NCBI RefSeq assembly: GCF_963378075.1
Contig: NZ_OY726394.1
Coordinates: 2,542,001-2,606,000, forward strand
DNA from: Mycolicibacter sp. MU0083
GTDB lineage: Bacteria > Actinomycetota > Actinomycetes > Mycobacteriales > Mycobacteriaceae
Direction of reading: 5' to 3'
DNA length: 64,000 nucleotides
Shown: one piece after another, positions 28,435 to 40,468 of the stretch
How the letters are laid out: each line of letters begins with the position of its first letter
How positions within the stretch are numbered: position 1 is the first letter of the stretch
Program-made: the position numbers and the translations under genes
The notes under the pieces: model-generated
The model's input: only the letters and a program-made list of their open reading frames with translations
What the model was told of the DNA's origin: nothing
The model's database searches: none

Positions 28435-29190
28435 GTGAGCGACGACATCCTGCTGATCGAGACCCAAGACCGCGTCCGCACCCTGACCCTCAACCGCCCG
28501 CAGGCCCGCAATGCGCTGTCGACGGCTCTACGCGATGCGATCTTCACCGCACTGGCCGACGCCGACGCCGACGACGCGGTGGACGTCATCATCCTGACCG
28601 GCGCCGACCCGGTGTTCTGCGCCGGCGTGGACCTCAAGGAACTCAGCGATTCCACCGCACCACTGGATTTCGCACCGCCCTTTCCGGAGCTGACCAAACC
28701 GGTGATCGGCGCGATCAACGGTGCGACGGTGACGGGCGGCCTGGAATTGGCGTTGTACTGCGACATTCTGATCGCCTCCGATCAGGCCCGATTCGCCGAC
28801 ACGCACGCCCGGGTCGGCATTCTGCCCGGCTGGGGACTGAGCGTGCGGTTGCCGCAACGCGTCGGGGTGGGCCTGGCGCGCCGGATGAGCCTCACCGGCG
28901 ACTATCTGTCGGCGGCCGATGCGCTGCGGGCCGGCCTGGTCACCGAGGTGGTGCCGCACGCCGAACTGCTGCCCACCGCGCAGCGGGTGGCCGCCTCGAT
29001 CGTCGGCAACAACCAGGACGCGGTGCGTGCCCTGCTGGATTCCTATCACCGCATCGACGAGTCGCAGACCGCTACCGGACTGTGGATGGAGACGGCGACT
29101 GCCCGGCAGTGGCTGCGCCGCACCGGTGGCGGCGACGTCGCGGCCAACCGGGATGCCGTGATGGAACGCGGGCGCGCCCAGGTGCACTAG
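28435..29190 (+). CDS. echA16: Enoyl-CoA hydratase/isomerase family protein
   Basis: A 251-residue crotonase-fold protein from GTG at 28435. The oxyanion-hole motifs are [12 protein letters not shown] and [16 protein letters not shown]. The first catalytic Glu position appears in the Thr/Val-Gly-Gly-Leu-Glu loop. [14 protein letters not shown] replaces the usual second acid with Ser/Gly, so hydratase activity may be altered. Location and length correspond to EchA16 of M. tuberculosis. A strong ribosome-binding site is not evident. Substrate unknown. Confidence 0.88.
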   Translation: MSDDILLIETQDRVRTLTLNRPQARNALSTALRDAIFTALADADADDAVDVIILTGADPVFCAGVDLKELSDSTAPLDFAPPFPELTKPVIGAINGATVTGGLELALYCDILIASDQARFADTHARVGILPGWGLSVRLPQRVGVGLARRMSLTGDYLSAADALRAGLVTEVVPHAELLPTAQRVAASIVGNNQDAVRALLDSYHRIDESQTATGLWMETATARQWLRRTGGGDVAANRDAVMERGRAQVH

Positions 29191-29203
29191 CGTCGCCGAA
29201 GTC

Positions 29204-29217
29204 CAGGGATTTCCCTG
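29204..29217. promoter_or_regulatory. Palindrome downstream of echA16, upstream of PGRS gene
   Basis: CAGGGA-TT-TCCCTG is a perfect 6-bp inverted repeat with a 2-nt centre, 14 bp past the echA16 stop and about 130 bp before the PGRS protein start. It could end echA16 transcription or be an operator for the next gene. Confidence 0.35.
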
Positions 29218-29344
29218 TATCCCGCCTGGACGTGAACCCCTAGCATCTACCGGTAGACACACGGCGGGTCCCCAGCGCTTTTACAGGCAACGAATACCTG
29301 TTCATCACCTGGTGGCGGGCGCGAATCCTGGGAGGTCGATGGCC

Positions 29345-32300
29345 ATGGCGGAGTCGGGTGTGGGGAGCACGCATCGGCGGATGGTGGGTGCAGCCGCCGC
29401 GGTGGGGGTGGCCGTGGCGTTAGGGATGTCTGCGGTATCGCTGCCGCCCGTGGCGCGGGCTGACGTGCTCGACGACCTAGTTGAGCCGTTGATGGAGATG
29501 CTGAGCGGCGATGGGTTCGGCCTCGACGCGGAAACTAACCCGGTCGACCCGGCAGATCTGGGCTTCGGTGACAGTGATCTGTCGGCGTGGTGGACGCAGC
29601 TCGTCGGCCTGAACGACCCAATTCCCGGATTGTCGGCCTCGAGTAGTCCGCTGCTGGACTTGCTCAATTGGCCATCGGTGCTGTTGTTCGGCCGGACACT
29701 GATCGGTGACGGAGTCGACGAGTTCACCGATTCGAACACCTCGCTGTTCGGCTGGTTGCCGGATATCGGCAACCTGGGTGATGGCGGCTTCCTGTTCGGC
29801 AACGGCGGTGCAGGTGCGGCCGGCACGGCCGAGCATGTTGACGGCTACGCCGGCGGGATGGCCGGGATGTGGGGTTCGGGCGGCACCGGTGGTATGGGCT
29901 TCGAGGGTGGCGCCGGTGGCGCCGGTGGCGCTGGTGGTTGGCTATACGGCGACGGTGGCGACGGCGGTACGGGAGGTGCCGGCGCTGACGGAGGTGACGG
30001 CGGAGCCGCGATCGCGATGTTCGGTACCGGCGGTGCCGGCGGTACCGGCGGTGCGGGGCTCACCGGAACCTACGGGGCTGATGAGCTCGGCGCAGGTGGT
30101 GGTGGTGTGGCAGGCAGCACCGGTGGCACCGGCGGCAATGGGGGCGCCGGCGGTGCGGGTGGCTGGTTGTTCGGCACCGGTGGGGCCGGCGGGGATGGCG
30201 GTATCGGCGGCACCGGCGGTGCCGGGGGTGACGGCGCGGCTGGGGCGGCCGGCGTGGCCGGCGCCGACAATGGTGCCGGCGGCCAGGGCGGTAACGGTGG
30301 CGATGGCGGCAAAGGTGGAGGCGGCGGTGCCGGCGGCGCCGGCGGCCGGAGCTCCCTGTTCGGTACCGCCGGGGCCAAGGGGGTCGGCGGCCAAGGCGGT
30401 GGTGGCGGCGACGCCGGCGCTGGCGGCGCGGGAGGGAACGGCGCTCAGGGAACCATCCTCGACCCCGATGGCGGTGATGGCGGCAACGGCGGCAACGCGG
30501 GTAATGCCGGACTGGCCGGAACGCCCGGCGCCGGCGGTCAGGCTGGCCACGACGGCGTCGGTGCCGCGGCGGGCTACGGCGGCAACGGGGGTAACGGTTT
30601 AGCCGGTAGTGGTACCGCAGGCGGCAACGGCGGCAACGGCGGCAACGGCGGCAACGCGGGCACCGGCGCACTCCCCGGCACCAACGCCCAAGGGGCCGGT
30701 GGCAAAGCGGGCATCGGCGGGGACGGCGGCGCCAGTGACACCTTGGCCGGGACCGGGGGGCGCGGCGGAGACGGGGGTATGGGAGCTGCCGCGACCACCC
30801 TCCTGTCCGCTGGGGCCAGCAGCGCAGGCGGCAACGGGGGCAACGGGGGTGCGGGCGACGGTGTCGACGGAGGCGCCGGCGGAGCCGGCGGCAGCGGCGG
30901 AGCAGGAATCGGTGCCGGCACCGGTGGAGCGGGCGGTGTCGGTGGGAACGGCGGAGACTCCACCGCCGCCGAAGGTGTCACCGGACTCGTGACACTTCAC
31001 GGTGGCGACGGGGGCGCCGGCGGTACTGGCGGGGACAGCGTCAGCGGCAACGGTGGTACCGGGGGTGGGGGTGGCAACGGCGGGCTCACCGTTTACACCC
31101 CGCCCGGCGTAGGTCAGCCCGTCACGGGGATCGTGTTGCCTGTTGGTGGTACCGGCGGCGGCGGCGGGGCCGGCGGCAACAGTGTCAGCGGAAACGGCGG
31201 CACCGGTGGAGCCGGTGGTGCGGGTGGCACCGGCAATGTTGTCGGTCCCGACGGCAACTTCGTGTTCGGTGGCAACGGCGGTGGCGGCGGTGCCGGCGGG
31301 AACAGTGTCAGCGGAAACGGCGGTGCCGGGGGGACCGCCGCCGACGGCACCTTGGGCAACCTTGGCGGCAACGGCGGCAACGGCGGCGCCGGCGGCAACA
31401 GTGTCAGCGGAAACGGTGGAGTTGCGGGCCGAGCGGGCAACGGCGCCGACGGTGGCAGCGACGGCAGCGGCGGCAACGGCGGCGCGGGAGGCGCCGGAGG
31501 CGGTAGCCAGAGTGGGATCACGGCTGCCGGCGCCGCCGGCGGCCGGGGCGGTGACGGCTACTCCGGTGGGAACGGTGGTGCTGGCGGCGCAGGCGGGCAC
31601 AGCGGGGGCGCCGCTGACGGTGGTGCCGGTGGCGCCGGCGGGGAGGGTGGCGCTGTCGCCGACCCCGATGGGCGCGGGACCGGCGGTAGCGGCGGTGCGG
31701 GTGGCGCCGGCGGGGACAGTGTCAGCGGAAACGGCGGGGCTGGCGGGGCTGGCGCCGACGGTGCGCCAGGCGGCACCAGCACTCAACGATTCGGTGGTGT
31801 CGGCGGCGCCGGCGGAGCGGGAGGTGCGGGCGGAAACAGCGTCAGCGGAAACGGCGGCGCTGCGGGGGTGGCCGGTCATGGTGCTTACGGCGGCTACGGA
31901 GGCGGCGATGGTGGCGCCGGCGGAGCCGGCGGCAGCAGCCAGAGTGGCACCGCCGCCAACGGTGCTGACGGCGGCGCCGGCGGCGGCCACGGCGGCGGCG
32001 ATTCCGGCTCCCGCGGTGGGAGTGGCGGCGCAGGCGGTGCCGGCGGGAACAGCGCAGGTTCCGCCGATGGTGGCGCCGGTGGCAGCGGTGGGTCTGGTGG
32101 CGGCAGCAGCGCCCCCCCGGAGAGTTGCCTCCTCCAACGCTGCGGGGAAAGCGGCACCGGTGGGGCGGGCGGCTCCGGGGGCAGTTCGGTCAGCGGAAAC
32201 GGCGGCGCGGGGGGTAACGGCGGGGAGGGCGGCACCGGCGGCGAGGGCGGCGCGGGCGGCGCGGGCGGTAACGGCGGCAACACTGTCAGCGGAAACGGCG

Positions 32301-32800
32301 GCGCCGGCGGCGACGGCGGCAACGGCGGCAACGAAGGCGACACCCTCACCAACGGCCGCACGGGCGGCGACGGCGGCAACGGCGGCAACAGCGCCAGCGG
32401 CAACGGCGGCAACGGCGGCAACGGCGGCAACGGCGGCAACGGCAACGCCGGCGGCGCGGGCGGCGCGGGCGGTGACGGCGGCAACAGCGCCAGCGGCAAT
32501 GGCGGCGACGGCGGCGACGGCGGCGACGGCGGCAACGCCTCGCATGGTCTTAGGCAGGGCGGCCTGGGCGGCAACGGCGGTGACGCCGGTGACAGTTCCA
32601 GCGGAACCGGCGGCACCGGGGGGATCGGCGGCGCCGGTGGCGACGGCGTAAGCGAGGGGGCAAGCGGTGGGACCTCCGGTGCCGGCGGGGCATCCCTTGA
32701 CGCCGGACACCCGGGCGGCCCAGGGGTTCCCGGCGGTCCCCCGAACGGCGGCCAGGGAGGTGCCGGAGGCAGCCCGGGCGGGGCAGGCGGTATCCCGTAG
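29345..32800 (+). CDS. PGRS-repeat glycine-rich protein with signal peptide and no PE domain
   Basis: A 1151-residue protein. Residues 1-39 form a Sec-type signal peptide (THRR, hydrophobic core 13-33, cleavage after VARA). Residues 40-115 are acidic. GRTLIGDG at 116-123 resembles the GRPLI element of PE_PGRS linkers, and FLFGNGGAG lies at 149-157. From about 168 to the end there are only [12 protein letters not shown] triplets. About 15 spacer units of the type GG(N/D)SVSGNGG occur in the C-terminal 60 percent. ATG at 29345 is preferred (GGAGGT 8 bp upstream). No PE or PPE domain. Expected location is extracellular or cell surface. Confidence 0.88.
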   Translation: MAESGVGSTHRRMVGAAAAVGVAVALGMSAVSLPPVARADVLDDLVEPLMEMLSGDGFGLDAETNPVDPADLGFGDSDLSAWWTQLVGLNDPIPGLSASSSPLLDLLNWPSVLLFGRTLIGDGVDEFTDSNTSLFGWLPDIGNLGDGGFLFGNGGAGAAGTAEHVDGYAGGMAGMWGSGGTGGMGFEGGAGGAGGAGGWLYGDGGDGGTGGAGADGGDGGAAIAMFGTGGAGGTGGAGLTGTYGADELGAGGGGVAGSTGGTGGNGGAGGAGGWLFGTGGAGGDGGIGGTGGAGGDGAAGAAGVAGADNGAGGQGGNGGDGGKGGGGGAGGAGGRSSLFGTAGAKGVGGQGGGGGDAGAGGAGGNGAQGTILDPDGGDGGNGGNAGNAGLAGTPGAGGQAGHDGVGAAAGYGGNGGNGLAGSGTAGGNGGNGGNGGNAGTGALPGTNAQGAGGKAGIGGDGGASDTLAGTGGRGGDGGMGAAATTLLSAGASSAGGNGGNGGAGDGVDGGAGGAGGSGGAGIGAGTGGAGGVGGNGGDSTAAEGVTGLVTLHGGDGGAGGTGGDSVSGNGGTGGGGGNGGLTVYTPPGVGQPVTGIVLPVGGTGGGGGAGGNSVSGNGGTGGAGGAGGTGNVVGPDGNFVFGGNGGGGGAGGNSVSGNGGAGGTAADGTLGNLGGNGGNGGAGGNSVSGNGGVAGRAGNGADGGSDGSGGNGGAGGAGGGSQSGITAAGAAGGRGGDGYSGGNGGAGGAGGHSGGAADGGAGGAGGEGGAVADPDGRGTGGSGGAGGAGGDSVSGNGGAGGAGADGAPGGTSTQRFGGVGGAGGAGGAGGNSVSGNGGAAGVAGHGAYGGYGGGDGGAGGAGGSSQSGTAANGADGGAGGGHGGGDSGSRGGSGGAGGAGGNSAGSADGGAGGSGGSGGGSSAPPESCLLQRCGESGTGGAGGSGGSSVSGNGGAGGNGGEGGTGGEGGAGGAGGNGGNTVSGNGGAGGDGGNGGNEGDTLTNGRTGGDGGNGGNSASGNGGNGGNGGNGGNGNAGGAGGAGGDGGNSASGNGGDGGDGGDGGNASHGLRQGGLGGNGGDAGDSSSGTGGTGGIGGAGGDGVSEGASGGTSGAGGASLDAGHPGGPGVPGGPPNGGQGGAGGSPGGAGGIP
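29800..32790 (+). repeat. PGRS-type GGC-rich tandem repeat region
   Basis: Low-complexity DNA built of (GGC/GGT)(GCC/AAC/GAC/ACC) codons. Superimposed are near-identical copies of gtcagcggaaacgg, for example at 31184-31197, with GGA retained for one Gly while flanking Gly codons are GGC. Such repeats are prone to slippage and assembly error, and they open long spurious frames on the opposite strand. Confidence 0.85.
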
Positions 32801-32859
32801 CCGCACTGCCCTGCCGATCCATGACGCCGCGGCGATGAGGCCGCGTTTACGGTGACACG

Positions 32860-33243
32860 GTGATCTACCCGCCCTATCCCCCGTATCCCTACGGCAACCA
32901 TGCGGCGCCGCACCGTCGGCCGACCTGGGATGTGATCGCCTCGATCCTGCTCGCGACGTCTCTGATCGTGGTGTGTGGGCTGGCCTTGATCCTGTCGATG
33001 TACGCCGGGATGATCACCGACGAGTGCTCCGTAGCCCGGCGCTGCAGCGAAAGCCTGATCAACGCGTCCTACCTGGCGACCTGGGGCGGTATCGGGGCGG
33101 CGGTGCTCATCACCCTGGCGGGTATGGGCGTCAGCGCGCACAACCGGAGCATCATGCTCATCTGGCCGGCGCTGGGCTGGGCGATCTTCGTCATTACCTT
33201 CGCCACGGGTGGTCTGCTGTTGAACGCCGGGGGCGACGGCTGA
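32860..33243 (+). CDS. Small three-helix membrane protein
   Basis: A 127-residue protein. A Pro/Tyr-rich cytoplasmic-type N-terminus (YPPYPPYPYGNHA) precedes helices at about 24-48, 70-92 and 99-120. Cys56 and Cys62 lie in the loop between helices 1 and 2 and could form a disulfide on the outer face. GTG at 32860 is the only reasonable start. The gene ends one base before the convergent dinF stop. I do not recognise the family beyond small mycobacterial membrane proteins with PPY-rich tails. The function is unknown. Confidence 0.7.
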   Translation: MIYPPYPPYPYGNHAAPHRRPTWDVIASILLATSLIVVCGLALILSMYAGMITDECSVARRCSESLINASYLATWGGIGAAVLITLAGMGVSAHNRSIMLIWPALGWAIFVITFATGGLLLNAGGDG

Positions 33244-33244
33244 T

Positions 33245-34561
33245 CTACGGCCGCCCGGTGCGCACCCAACGCCCGGAAAGCGTCCGCCACCCGACGAACA
33301 GCAGACGCAACGCGATGAACGTGCTCAGCCCCGACCAGACGCCTGCCAATCCCCAATCCAGCACCAGAGATAGCCAGGTCAGCGGCAGGAATCCAGCCAG
33401 GGCGCTGACCACGGTGGCGGTACGCATGAAGGCGGCGTCACCGGCACCCAGCAAGACCCCGTCGAGGGCGAAAACGATTCCGGCGATGGGCAATTGGGCC
33501 ACCAAGAACCACCACGGCACCGGGATCGCAGCCAGCACCGCCTCGTCACCGGTGAAAAGTCCCGGCAAGATGTTCGAGGCAGCGGCCAATAACGCTGCCA
33601 ACACCGCCGCAGCGACCGCCGAAAAGACAACTACCCGGATTGCCACCGTCTTCGCCTGACCGGTGTCGCCGCGGCCAAGCGCGGCACCGACCAGCGCCTG
33701 AGCAGCAATCGCCAGCGAATCCAGCACCAGCGCCAGAAACACCCACAGCTGCAGCACTATCTGATGAGCACCCAACGCGGCAGGCCCGAATCGCGCTGCG
33801 ACCGCGGCCGCCGAGACGAAACATACTTGAAAGGCCAGCGACCGCACCACGAGGTCGCGCCCCATCGTCAGCTGCCGTCGCAGCATCCCGGCATCGAACC
33901 GCAACGACACCCGCTCGGAGCCGAGCGCACGCAGGAACAACAGCGCCGAAAGCCATTGTCCGGCACAGTTGGCCACCGCCGACCCGGCCAGTCCCCACTG
34001 CGGCATGCCCCACGCGCCGAAGACCAACAGCGGACACGACACTGCCGAAAGTGCGAAGCCCGCGACGACATAGCGTGGCGGGCGGGCTGTGTCTTGCACG
34101 CCCCGCAGCCACCCGTTACCGGCCAGCGAAACCAGGATCGCCGGTGCACCCAGCACCGCGATCCGCAGCCACGGGATCGCAGCCTGTGCAATGGCGTCTT
34201 CCCCGGCCACAGCCGAGACCAGTGGCACCGCGGCAACCTGTACCAGGGTCACAACCAGCAAACCCAGCAACAGCGCCAGCCAGGTCGCCTGCACTCCCTC
34301 GGCGATCGCCGACCGACGGTCGCCGGCACCGAAGTGCCGCGCGGAGCGGGCCGTAGTGCCGTAAGACAGGAAGGTGGCCTGGGACCCCACCAGGCCCAGG
34401 ATCAACCCGCCGATCGCCAGACCCGCCAAGCCCAGGGCACCGAGTCGGCCGACAACGGCGGTGTCGAACAATAGATACAGCGGTTCGGCGGCGAGCACCA
34501 CCAGCGCCGGTAGCGCCAGCGCCACGATCCGGCGACTGTCGGCAGAAGGCTTGTCAGTCAT
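33245..34561 (-). CDS. dinF: MATE-family efflux transporter (DinF-like)
   Basis: A 438-residue MATE protein with about 12 transmembrane helices in two six-helix halves. It has the GLAIGGLILGLVGSQATFLSYGTTAR segment in the first half and the matching LALVLDSLAIAAQALVGAALG in the second. MATE proteins expel drugs or metabolites using H+ or Na+ gradients. Rv2836c-like. It is the last gene of the rimP-nusA-infB-rbfA-nrnA run, 108 bp after nrnA, and that gap contains a palindromic element (34574-34635). Confidence 0.93.
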   Translation of the reverse strand: MTDKPSADSRRIVALALPALVVLAAEPLYLLFDTAVVGRLGALGLAGLAIGGLILGLVGSQATFLSYGTTARSARHFGAGDRRSAIAEGVQATWLALLLGLLVVTLVQVAAVPLVSAVAGEDAIAQAAIPWLRIAVLGAPAILVSLAGNGWLRGVQDTARPPRYVVAGFALSAVSCPLLVFGAWGMPQWGLAGSAVANCAGQWLSALLFLRALGSERVSLRFDAGMLRRQLTMGRDLVVRSLAFQVCFVSAAAVAARFGPAALGAHQIVLQLWVFLALVLDSLAIAAQALVGAALGRGDTGQAKTVAIRVVVFSAVAAAVLAALLAAASNILPGLFTGDEAVLAAIPVPWWFLVAQLPIAGIVFALDGVLLGAGDAAFMRTATVVSALAGFLPLTWLSLVLDWGLAGVWSGLSTFIALRLLFVGWRTLSGRWVRTGRP

Positions 34562-34573
34562 CGATTCTCAACT

Positions 34574-34635
34574 CGCGAGAGTGCGCAGAATGCCGATTTT
34601 CGGCGGTGTTTCGCGCACAAACACGCACGCTCGCG
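34574..34635. repeat. Nested palindromic intergenic element
   Basis: An outer stem pairs CGCGAGAGTGCG (34574-34585) with CGCACGCTCGCG (34624-34635), 11 of 12 bases. An inner hairpin GCCGA-TTT-TCGGC lies at 34592-34604. It lies between nrnA and dinF. The structure resembles short mycobacterial interspersed palindromic sequences; copy number in the genome is unknown. Confidence 0.5.
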
Positions 34636-34669
34636 CCCGAGGGGGAACTCGTGCGGCGGAAAACCGGCA

Positions 34670-36125
<1,456 letters not shown>

Positions 36126-36127
36126 CG

Positions 36128-38908
36128 CTACGTCCGCGCCTTCTCGACGAGTTCGTAGGCCTGGATGACGTCGCCTTCCTTGATGTCGTTGTAGGTCAGC
36201 GTCAGACCACACTCGTAGCCTTCGCGGACCTCGGTGACATCGTCCTTCTCCCGGCGCAGCGAGGCGATCGAGACCGTCTCGGCGACCACCACGTTGTCAC
36301 GCAGCAGCCGTGCCTTGGCGTTGCGGCGCATGATGCCGGACGTGACGAGGCAACCCGCGATGTTGCCGACCTTCGAGGACCGGAACATGGCCCGGATCTC
36401 GGCGCGGCCGAGCTCCTTCTCCTCGTAGATGGGCTTGAGCATGCCCTTGAGCGCGCTCTCGATCTCCTCGATGGCCTGGTAGATCACCGAGTAGTAGCGG
36501 ATCTCCACGCCTTCGCGGTTGGCCAGTTCGGTGGCCTTGCCCTCGGCGCGCACGTTGAAGCCGATGATGATCGCGTCCGACGCCGACGCCAGGTTGACGT
36601 TGGTCTCGGTGATGCCACCGACACCGCGGTCGATCACCCGCAACGCCACCTCGTCGTCGATCTGGATGCCCATCAGGGCCTCTTCCAGCGCCTCGACGGT
36701 ACCGGCGTTGTCGCCCTTGAGGATCAGGTTCAGCTGGCTGGTTTCCTTCAGCGCCGAGTCCAGGTCCTCCAGCGAGATCCGCTTGCGCGAGCGCGCCGCC
36801 AGGGCGTTGCGCTTGCGGGCGTTGCGCTTGTCGGCGATCTGGCGGGCGATCCGGTCCTCGTCGACCACCAGCAGGTTGTCGCCGGCGCCGGGCACCGAGG
36901 TGAAGCCGATGACCTGCACGGGCCGCGACGGCAACGCCTCTTCGACGTCCTCGCCGTGCTCGTCGACCATGCGGCGCACCCGGCCGTAGGCGTCGCCGGC
37001 CACGATCGAGTCGCCGACCCGCAGCGTGCCGCGCTGGATCAGCACGGTGGCCACCGGGCCGCGACCGCGGTCCAGGTGCGCTTCGATCGCCACACCCTGG
37101 GCCTCCATGTCGGGGTTGGCCCGCAGGTCCAGTGCCGCGTCGGCGGTCAGCAGCACCGCCTCCTCGAGGGCCGCGATGTTGGTGCCCTGCTTGGCGGAGA
37201 TGTCGACGAACATGGTGTCGCCACCGAAGTCCTCGGCCACCAGACCGTATTCGGTGAGCTGGCCGCGGATCTTGGCCGGGTCGGCACCTTCCTTGTCGAT
37301 CTTGTTGACCGCCACCACGATCGGGACGTCGGCGGCCTGGGCGTGGTTGATCGCCTCGACCGTCTGCGGCATCACGCCGTCGTCGGCGGCCACCACCAGG
37401 ATCGCGATGTCGGTGGCCTTGGCACCACGGGCACGCATGGCGGTGAACGCCTCGTGACCCGGGGTGTCGATGAAGGTGATCAGCCGCTCGGAGCCCTCGA
37501 AGTCCACACCCACCTGGTAGGCACCGATGTGCTGGGTGATGCCGCCGGCTTCGCCCTCGCGGACGTTGGCCTTGCGGATCGAGTCCAGCAACCGGGTCTT
37601 GCCGTGGTCGACGTGACCCATCACGGTCACCACCGGCGGGCGACTCTGCAGGTCTTCTTCGCCGCCCTCGTCCTCGCCGTAGGTCAGGTCGAAGGACTCC
37701 AGCAGCTCGCGGTCCTCGTCCTCCGGCGAGACGACCTGCACCACGAAGTTCATCTCGCTGCCCAGCAGCTCCAGCGTCTCGTCGCCGACGGACTGGGTGG
37801 CGGTGACCATCTCACCGAGGTTGAACAGTGCCTGCACCAGCGAGGCCGGGTTGGCGTTGATCTTGTCGGCGAAGTCGCTCAGCGATGCGCCGCGCGCCAG
37901 CCGGATGGTCTCACCGTTGCCGTGCGGCAACCGCACACCGCCGACGACCGGCGCCTGCATGTTCTCGTACTCGGCGCGTTTCGCCCGCTTCGACTTGCGC
38001 CCCCGCTTGGGTGCACCGCCGGGACGGCCGAACGCACCGGCCGCACCGCCGCGCTGGCCGGGACGACCACCACCGCCACCGCCGGGGCGGCCGCGGAAAC
38101 CGCCGGCACCGGCGCCTGCACCGGCGGGACCACCGGCGCCACCGGGGCCGCCCGCACCGCCACCACGGTAGTTACCGCCGGGACCACCCGGGCGCCCGGC
38201 GGGTGCACCGGGACGGCCGGGACCGCCGGGCCGCGGCGCGCCGGGGCGCGGCGGGCGACCCTGGGCGCCGAAGTTGCTGCTGCGTCCGGGCATGTTGCCC
38301 GGTGTGGCGCCACCGCCGGGGCGGGGCGGCATGCCGGGCCGGGGCGCGCCCGGCCGGGGCGCCTGCGGGTGCGGGCGCGGAATGGCGCGCTCTGCGGGCT
38401 GCGCCGAGGAGAACGGGTTGTTGCCCACCCGCGGGGTGCGCGCACCGGGCTTGGGGCCCGGTGTGGCCGGCCGCGGGCCGGGTGCCGGCGGAGCGGCCGG
38501 GGACGGTGCTGCCGGGGCGGGTGCGGCCGGGGCCGCCGGAGCGGGCGTCTGGGCCGCCGGGGCGGCCGGCTTCGCCGCGGGAGGCGGTCCGGGCTTGACG
38601 GCGTCGCCCGCCGCCGGGGCCGGTGCGGGCTTGGCCGGAGCTGCCGGCGCGGGCGCGGCCGGCGCCGCCGGAGTCGGGGCCGGTCCCGGGGTGGGGGCGG
38701 TCTTAGCGGGAGCCGGGGCCGCGGGGGCTTCGGCCTTGGCGGCGGGCTTGCCGCCGCCGAAGGACTCACGCAGCCGTCGCGCGACGGGCGCTTCCACGGT
38801 CGAGGACGCCGATTTGACGAATTCGCCCTGCTCGCTCAGGCGGGCGAGGACTTCCTTACTGGTGACACCGAGTTCCTTAGCCAACTCGTGTACGCGGGCC
38901 TTTGCCAC
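36128..38908 (-). CDS. infB: Translation initiation factor IF-2
   Basis: A 926-residue IF-2. It brings fMet-tRNA to the 30S P site. The N-terminal IF2-N helix ([20 protein letters not shown]) is followed by a long Pro/Ala then Gly/Arg-rich linker (about 45-310). The GTPase domain holds [18 protein letters not shown] and NKID, with C1 and C2 domains after it. The linker is compositionally extreme and opens a long spurious opposite-strand frame. It precedes rbfA by 2 bp and lies 66 bp downstream of ylxR. Confidence 0.98.
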   Translation of the reverse strand: MAKARVHELAKELGVTSKEVLARLSEQGEFVKSASSTVEAPVARRLRESFGGGKPAAKAEAPAAPAPAKTAPTPGPAPTPAAPAAPAPAAPAKPAPAPAAGDAVKPGPPPAAKPAAPAAQTPAPAAPAAPAPAAPSPAAPPAPGPRPATPGPKPGARTPRVGNNPFSSAQPAERAIPRPHPQAPRPGAPRPGMPPRPGGGATPGNMPGRSSNFGAQGRPPRPGAPRPGGPGRPGAPAGRPGGPGGNYRGGGAGGPGGAGGPAGAGAGAGGFRGRPGGGGGGRPGQRGGAAGAFGRPGGAPKRGRKSKRAKRAEYENMQAPVVGGVRLPHGNGETIRLARGASLSDFADKINANPASLVQALFNLGEMVTATQSVGDETLELLGSEMNFVVQVVSPEDEDRELLESFDLTYGEDEGGEEDLQSRPPVVTVMGHVDHGKTRLLDSIRKANVREGEAGGITQHIGAYQVGVDFEGSERLITFIDTPGHEAFTAMRARGAKATDIAILVVAADDGVMPQTVEAINHAQAADVPIVVAVNKIDKEGADPAKIRGQLTEYGLVAEDFGGDTMFVDISAKQGTNIAALEEAVLLTADAALDLRANPDMEAQGVAIEAHLDRGRGPVATVLIQRGTLRVGDSIVAGDAYGRVRRMVDEHGEDVEEALPSRPVQVIGFTSVPGAGDNLLVVDEDRIARQIADKRNARKRNALAARSRKRISLEDLDSALKETSQLNLILKGDNAGTVEALEEALMGIQIDDEVALRVIDRGVGGITETNVNLASASDAIIIGFNVRAEGKATELANREGVEIRYYSVIYQAIEEIESALKGMLKPIYEEKELGRAEIRAMFRSSKVGNIAGCLVTSGIMRRNAKARLLRDNVVVAETVSIASLRREKDDVTEVREGYECGLTLTYNDIKEGDVIQAYELVEKART

Positions 38909-38974
38909 TACTTCTCCTGTCTAAGAGGCGACAGCGGTGGTGGGCCGCGCCTCGGGTTTAGCTATGACGCATGG

Positions 38975-39358
38975 TCATCGGGACTTCACGGTGTGCTCAT
39001 GTTCTTCGCTACCTGTTCTGTTTCCCGGGGCGGCGAGCCGATCTTCGAGGGCTTCGAAGTGCTCGTCGACCCCGGATACATCCGGGGAACCGCTGATCCG
39101 CAACGCACGTGCGATTGCTCGCCGTCGCGTCGCCGCGTGCAGGCACTCCGCTACGGGATGCAACCACGCACCCCGCCCCGGTAGATTGCCCGCCCGGTCA
39201 ACGATCACGGCTCCGTTGCCGTTCTCTGTTGACACCGCGACCACCCGAAGCAATTCGACGGTCAACGCACGTTTCCGGCATCCGACACACGTGCGCACCG
39301 GTCCCTGTGGGGAGCGGTGCGTCCGCGAGGCGGCGGTCGAAGTCTCGCGCTGGATCAC
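38975..39358 (-). CDS. YlxR-family RNA-binding protein
   Basis: Up to 127 residues from GTG at 39358. The core is GPVRTCVGCRKRALTVELLR followed by GRGAWLHPVAECLHAATRRRAIARALR, the YlxR (DUF448) signature in the nusA-infB interval. The C-terminal tail is less conserved. The start is uncertain, since the first 18 residues are poorly conserved. The gene lies 66 bp after the nusA stop and 66 bp before infB, in the usual position. YlxR binds RNA and modulates ribosome or RNase P functions in other Gram-positives. Confidence 0.88.
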   Translation of the reverse strand: MIQRETSTAASRTHRSPQGPVRTCVGCRKRALTVELLRVVAVSTENGNGAVIVDRAGNLPGRGAWLHPVAECLHAATRRRAIARALRISGSPDVSGVDEHFEALEDRLAAPGNRTGSEEHEHTVKSR

Positions 39359-39424
39359 GGCTCAGTCTACCCATACGACGGCGCCGACCCGAACCACCCG
39401 AAGCCCGGTTCGGTCACACACCGC

Positions 39425-40468
39425 TCAGGACTCGTGCGCCACACCCGTACCAGCCGGATGTTCGGCTCCGTCGGTGCCGGGCTCCGGGGTGTCGCTGCGG
39501 ATGTCGATACGCCAACCGGTCAACCGGGCCGCCAGCCGGGCGTTCTGGCCTTCCTTGCCGATGGCCAGCGACAGCTGGAAATCCGGGACGACCACCCGGG
39601 CGGCCCGGGCGACCGGATCGATCACGGTCACCGACATCACCTTGGCCGGCGACAGCGCGTTGCCGACAAAACGTGCCGGATCCTCGTCGAAGTCGATGAT
39701 GTCGATCTTCTCGCCGGCCAGTTCACTCATCACGTTGCGCACCCGCTGCCCCATCGGGCCGATACAGGCACCCTTGGCGTTGAGCCCGGGGACCTGCGAG
39801 GCCACCGCGATCTTGGACCGGTGACCGGCCTCGCGGGCGACGGCGACGATCTCCACCGACCCGTCGGCGATCTCGGGCACCTCCAGCGCGAACAGCTTGC
39901 GCACCAGGTTCGGGTGGGTTCGGGACAACTCGATCCGCGGCTCACGCGGGCCCCGGGTCACGCCGATCACGTAACAGCGCAGCCGGTCGCCGTGTTCGTA
40001 GGCCTCACCGGGCGCCTGCTCGGCCGGCCGGATGACGCCGTCGAAACCCTTCGCTTCCGTGCCCAGCCGCACCACCACGACACCGCGGGCGTTCTCCCGG
40101 GCGTCGCGTTGCACGACACCGGCGACGATGTCGCCCTCGCGCGCGGAGAATTCTCCGTAGGCCTTCTCGTTCTCCGCGTCACGCAGGCGTTGCAGGATCA
40201 CCTGCCGAGCGGTGGTCGCCGCGATGCGCCCGAACCCTTCCGGTGTGTCGTCCCATTCGCTGATGACAGCCCCGTCGGCGTCGGTCTCGCGGGCCAACAC
40301 CCGCACCATGCCGGACTTGCGGTCGACGTCGATGACCGCGTCGGCGTGGTGGCCCTCGGTGTGCCGGTAGGCGGTGAGCAACGCCGATTTGATGGTCTCC
40401 ACCACCACGTCCACCGAAATGCCCTTATCGGCCTCGATCGCGTGCAGCGCGGCCATGTCGATGTTCAT
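39425..40468 (-). CDS. nusA: Transcription termination/antitermination protein NusA
   Basis: A 347-residue NusA, same length as in M. tuberculosis. The N-terminal RNA-polymerase-binding domain (1-130), S1 domain (about 130-205, [20 protein letters not shown]), and KH1/KH2 (about 205-335, [18 protein letters not shown] and [18 protein letters not shown]) are present. Like other actinobacterial forms it lacks the C-terminal acidic repeats of E. coli. ATG at 40468 overlaps the rimP stop (ATGA at 40465-40468). Confidence 0.98.
   Translation of the reverse strand: MNIDMAALHAIEADKGISVDVVVETIKSALLTAYRHTEGHHADAVIDVDRKSGMVRVLARETDADGAVISEWDDTPEGFGRIAATTARQVILQRLRDAENEKAYGEFSAREGDIVAGVVQRDARENARGVVVVRLGTEAKGFDGVIRPAEQAPGEAYEHGDRLRCYVIGVTRGPREPRIELSRTHPNLVRKLFALEVPEIADGSVEIVAVAREAGHRSKIAVASQVPGLNAKGACIGPMGQRVRNVMSELAGEKIDIIDFDEDPARFVGNALSPAKVMSVTVIDPVARAARVVVPDFQLSLAIGKEGQNARLAARLTGWRIDIRSDTPEPGTDGAEHPAGTGVAHES

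Noticed and set aside
29345..32800. CRISPR or tandem-repeat array
   Set aside because: The repeats are coding, in one frame, with triplet periodicity and no spacers or cas genes.
30599..32806. Very long opposite-strand Ala/Pro-rich open frames across the PGRS gene
   Set aside because: They mirror GGC-rich repeats, show no protein family features, lack a start context, and the plus-strand frame has a signal peptide and PGRS architecture.
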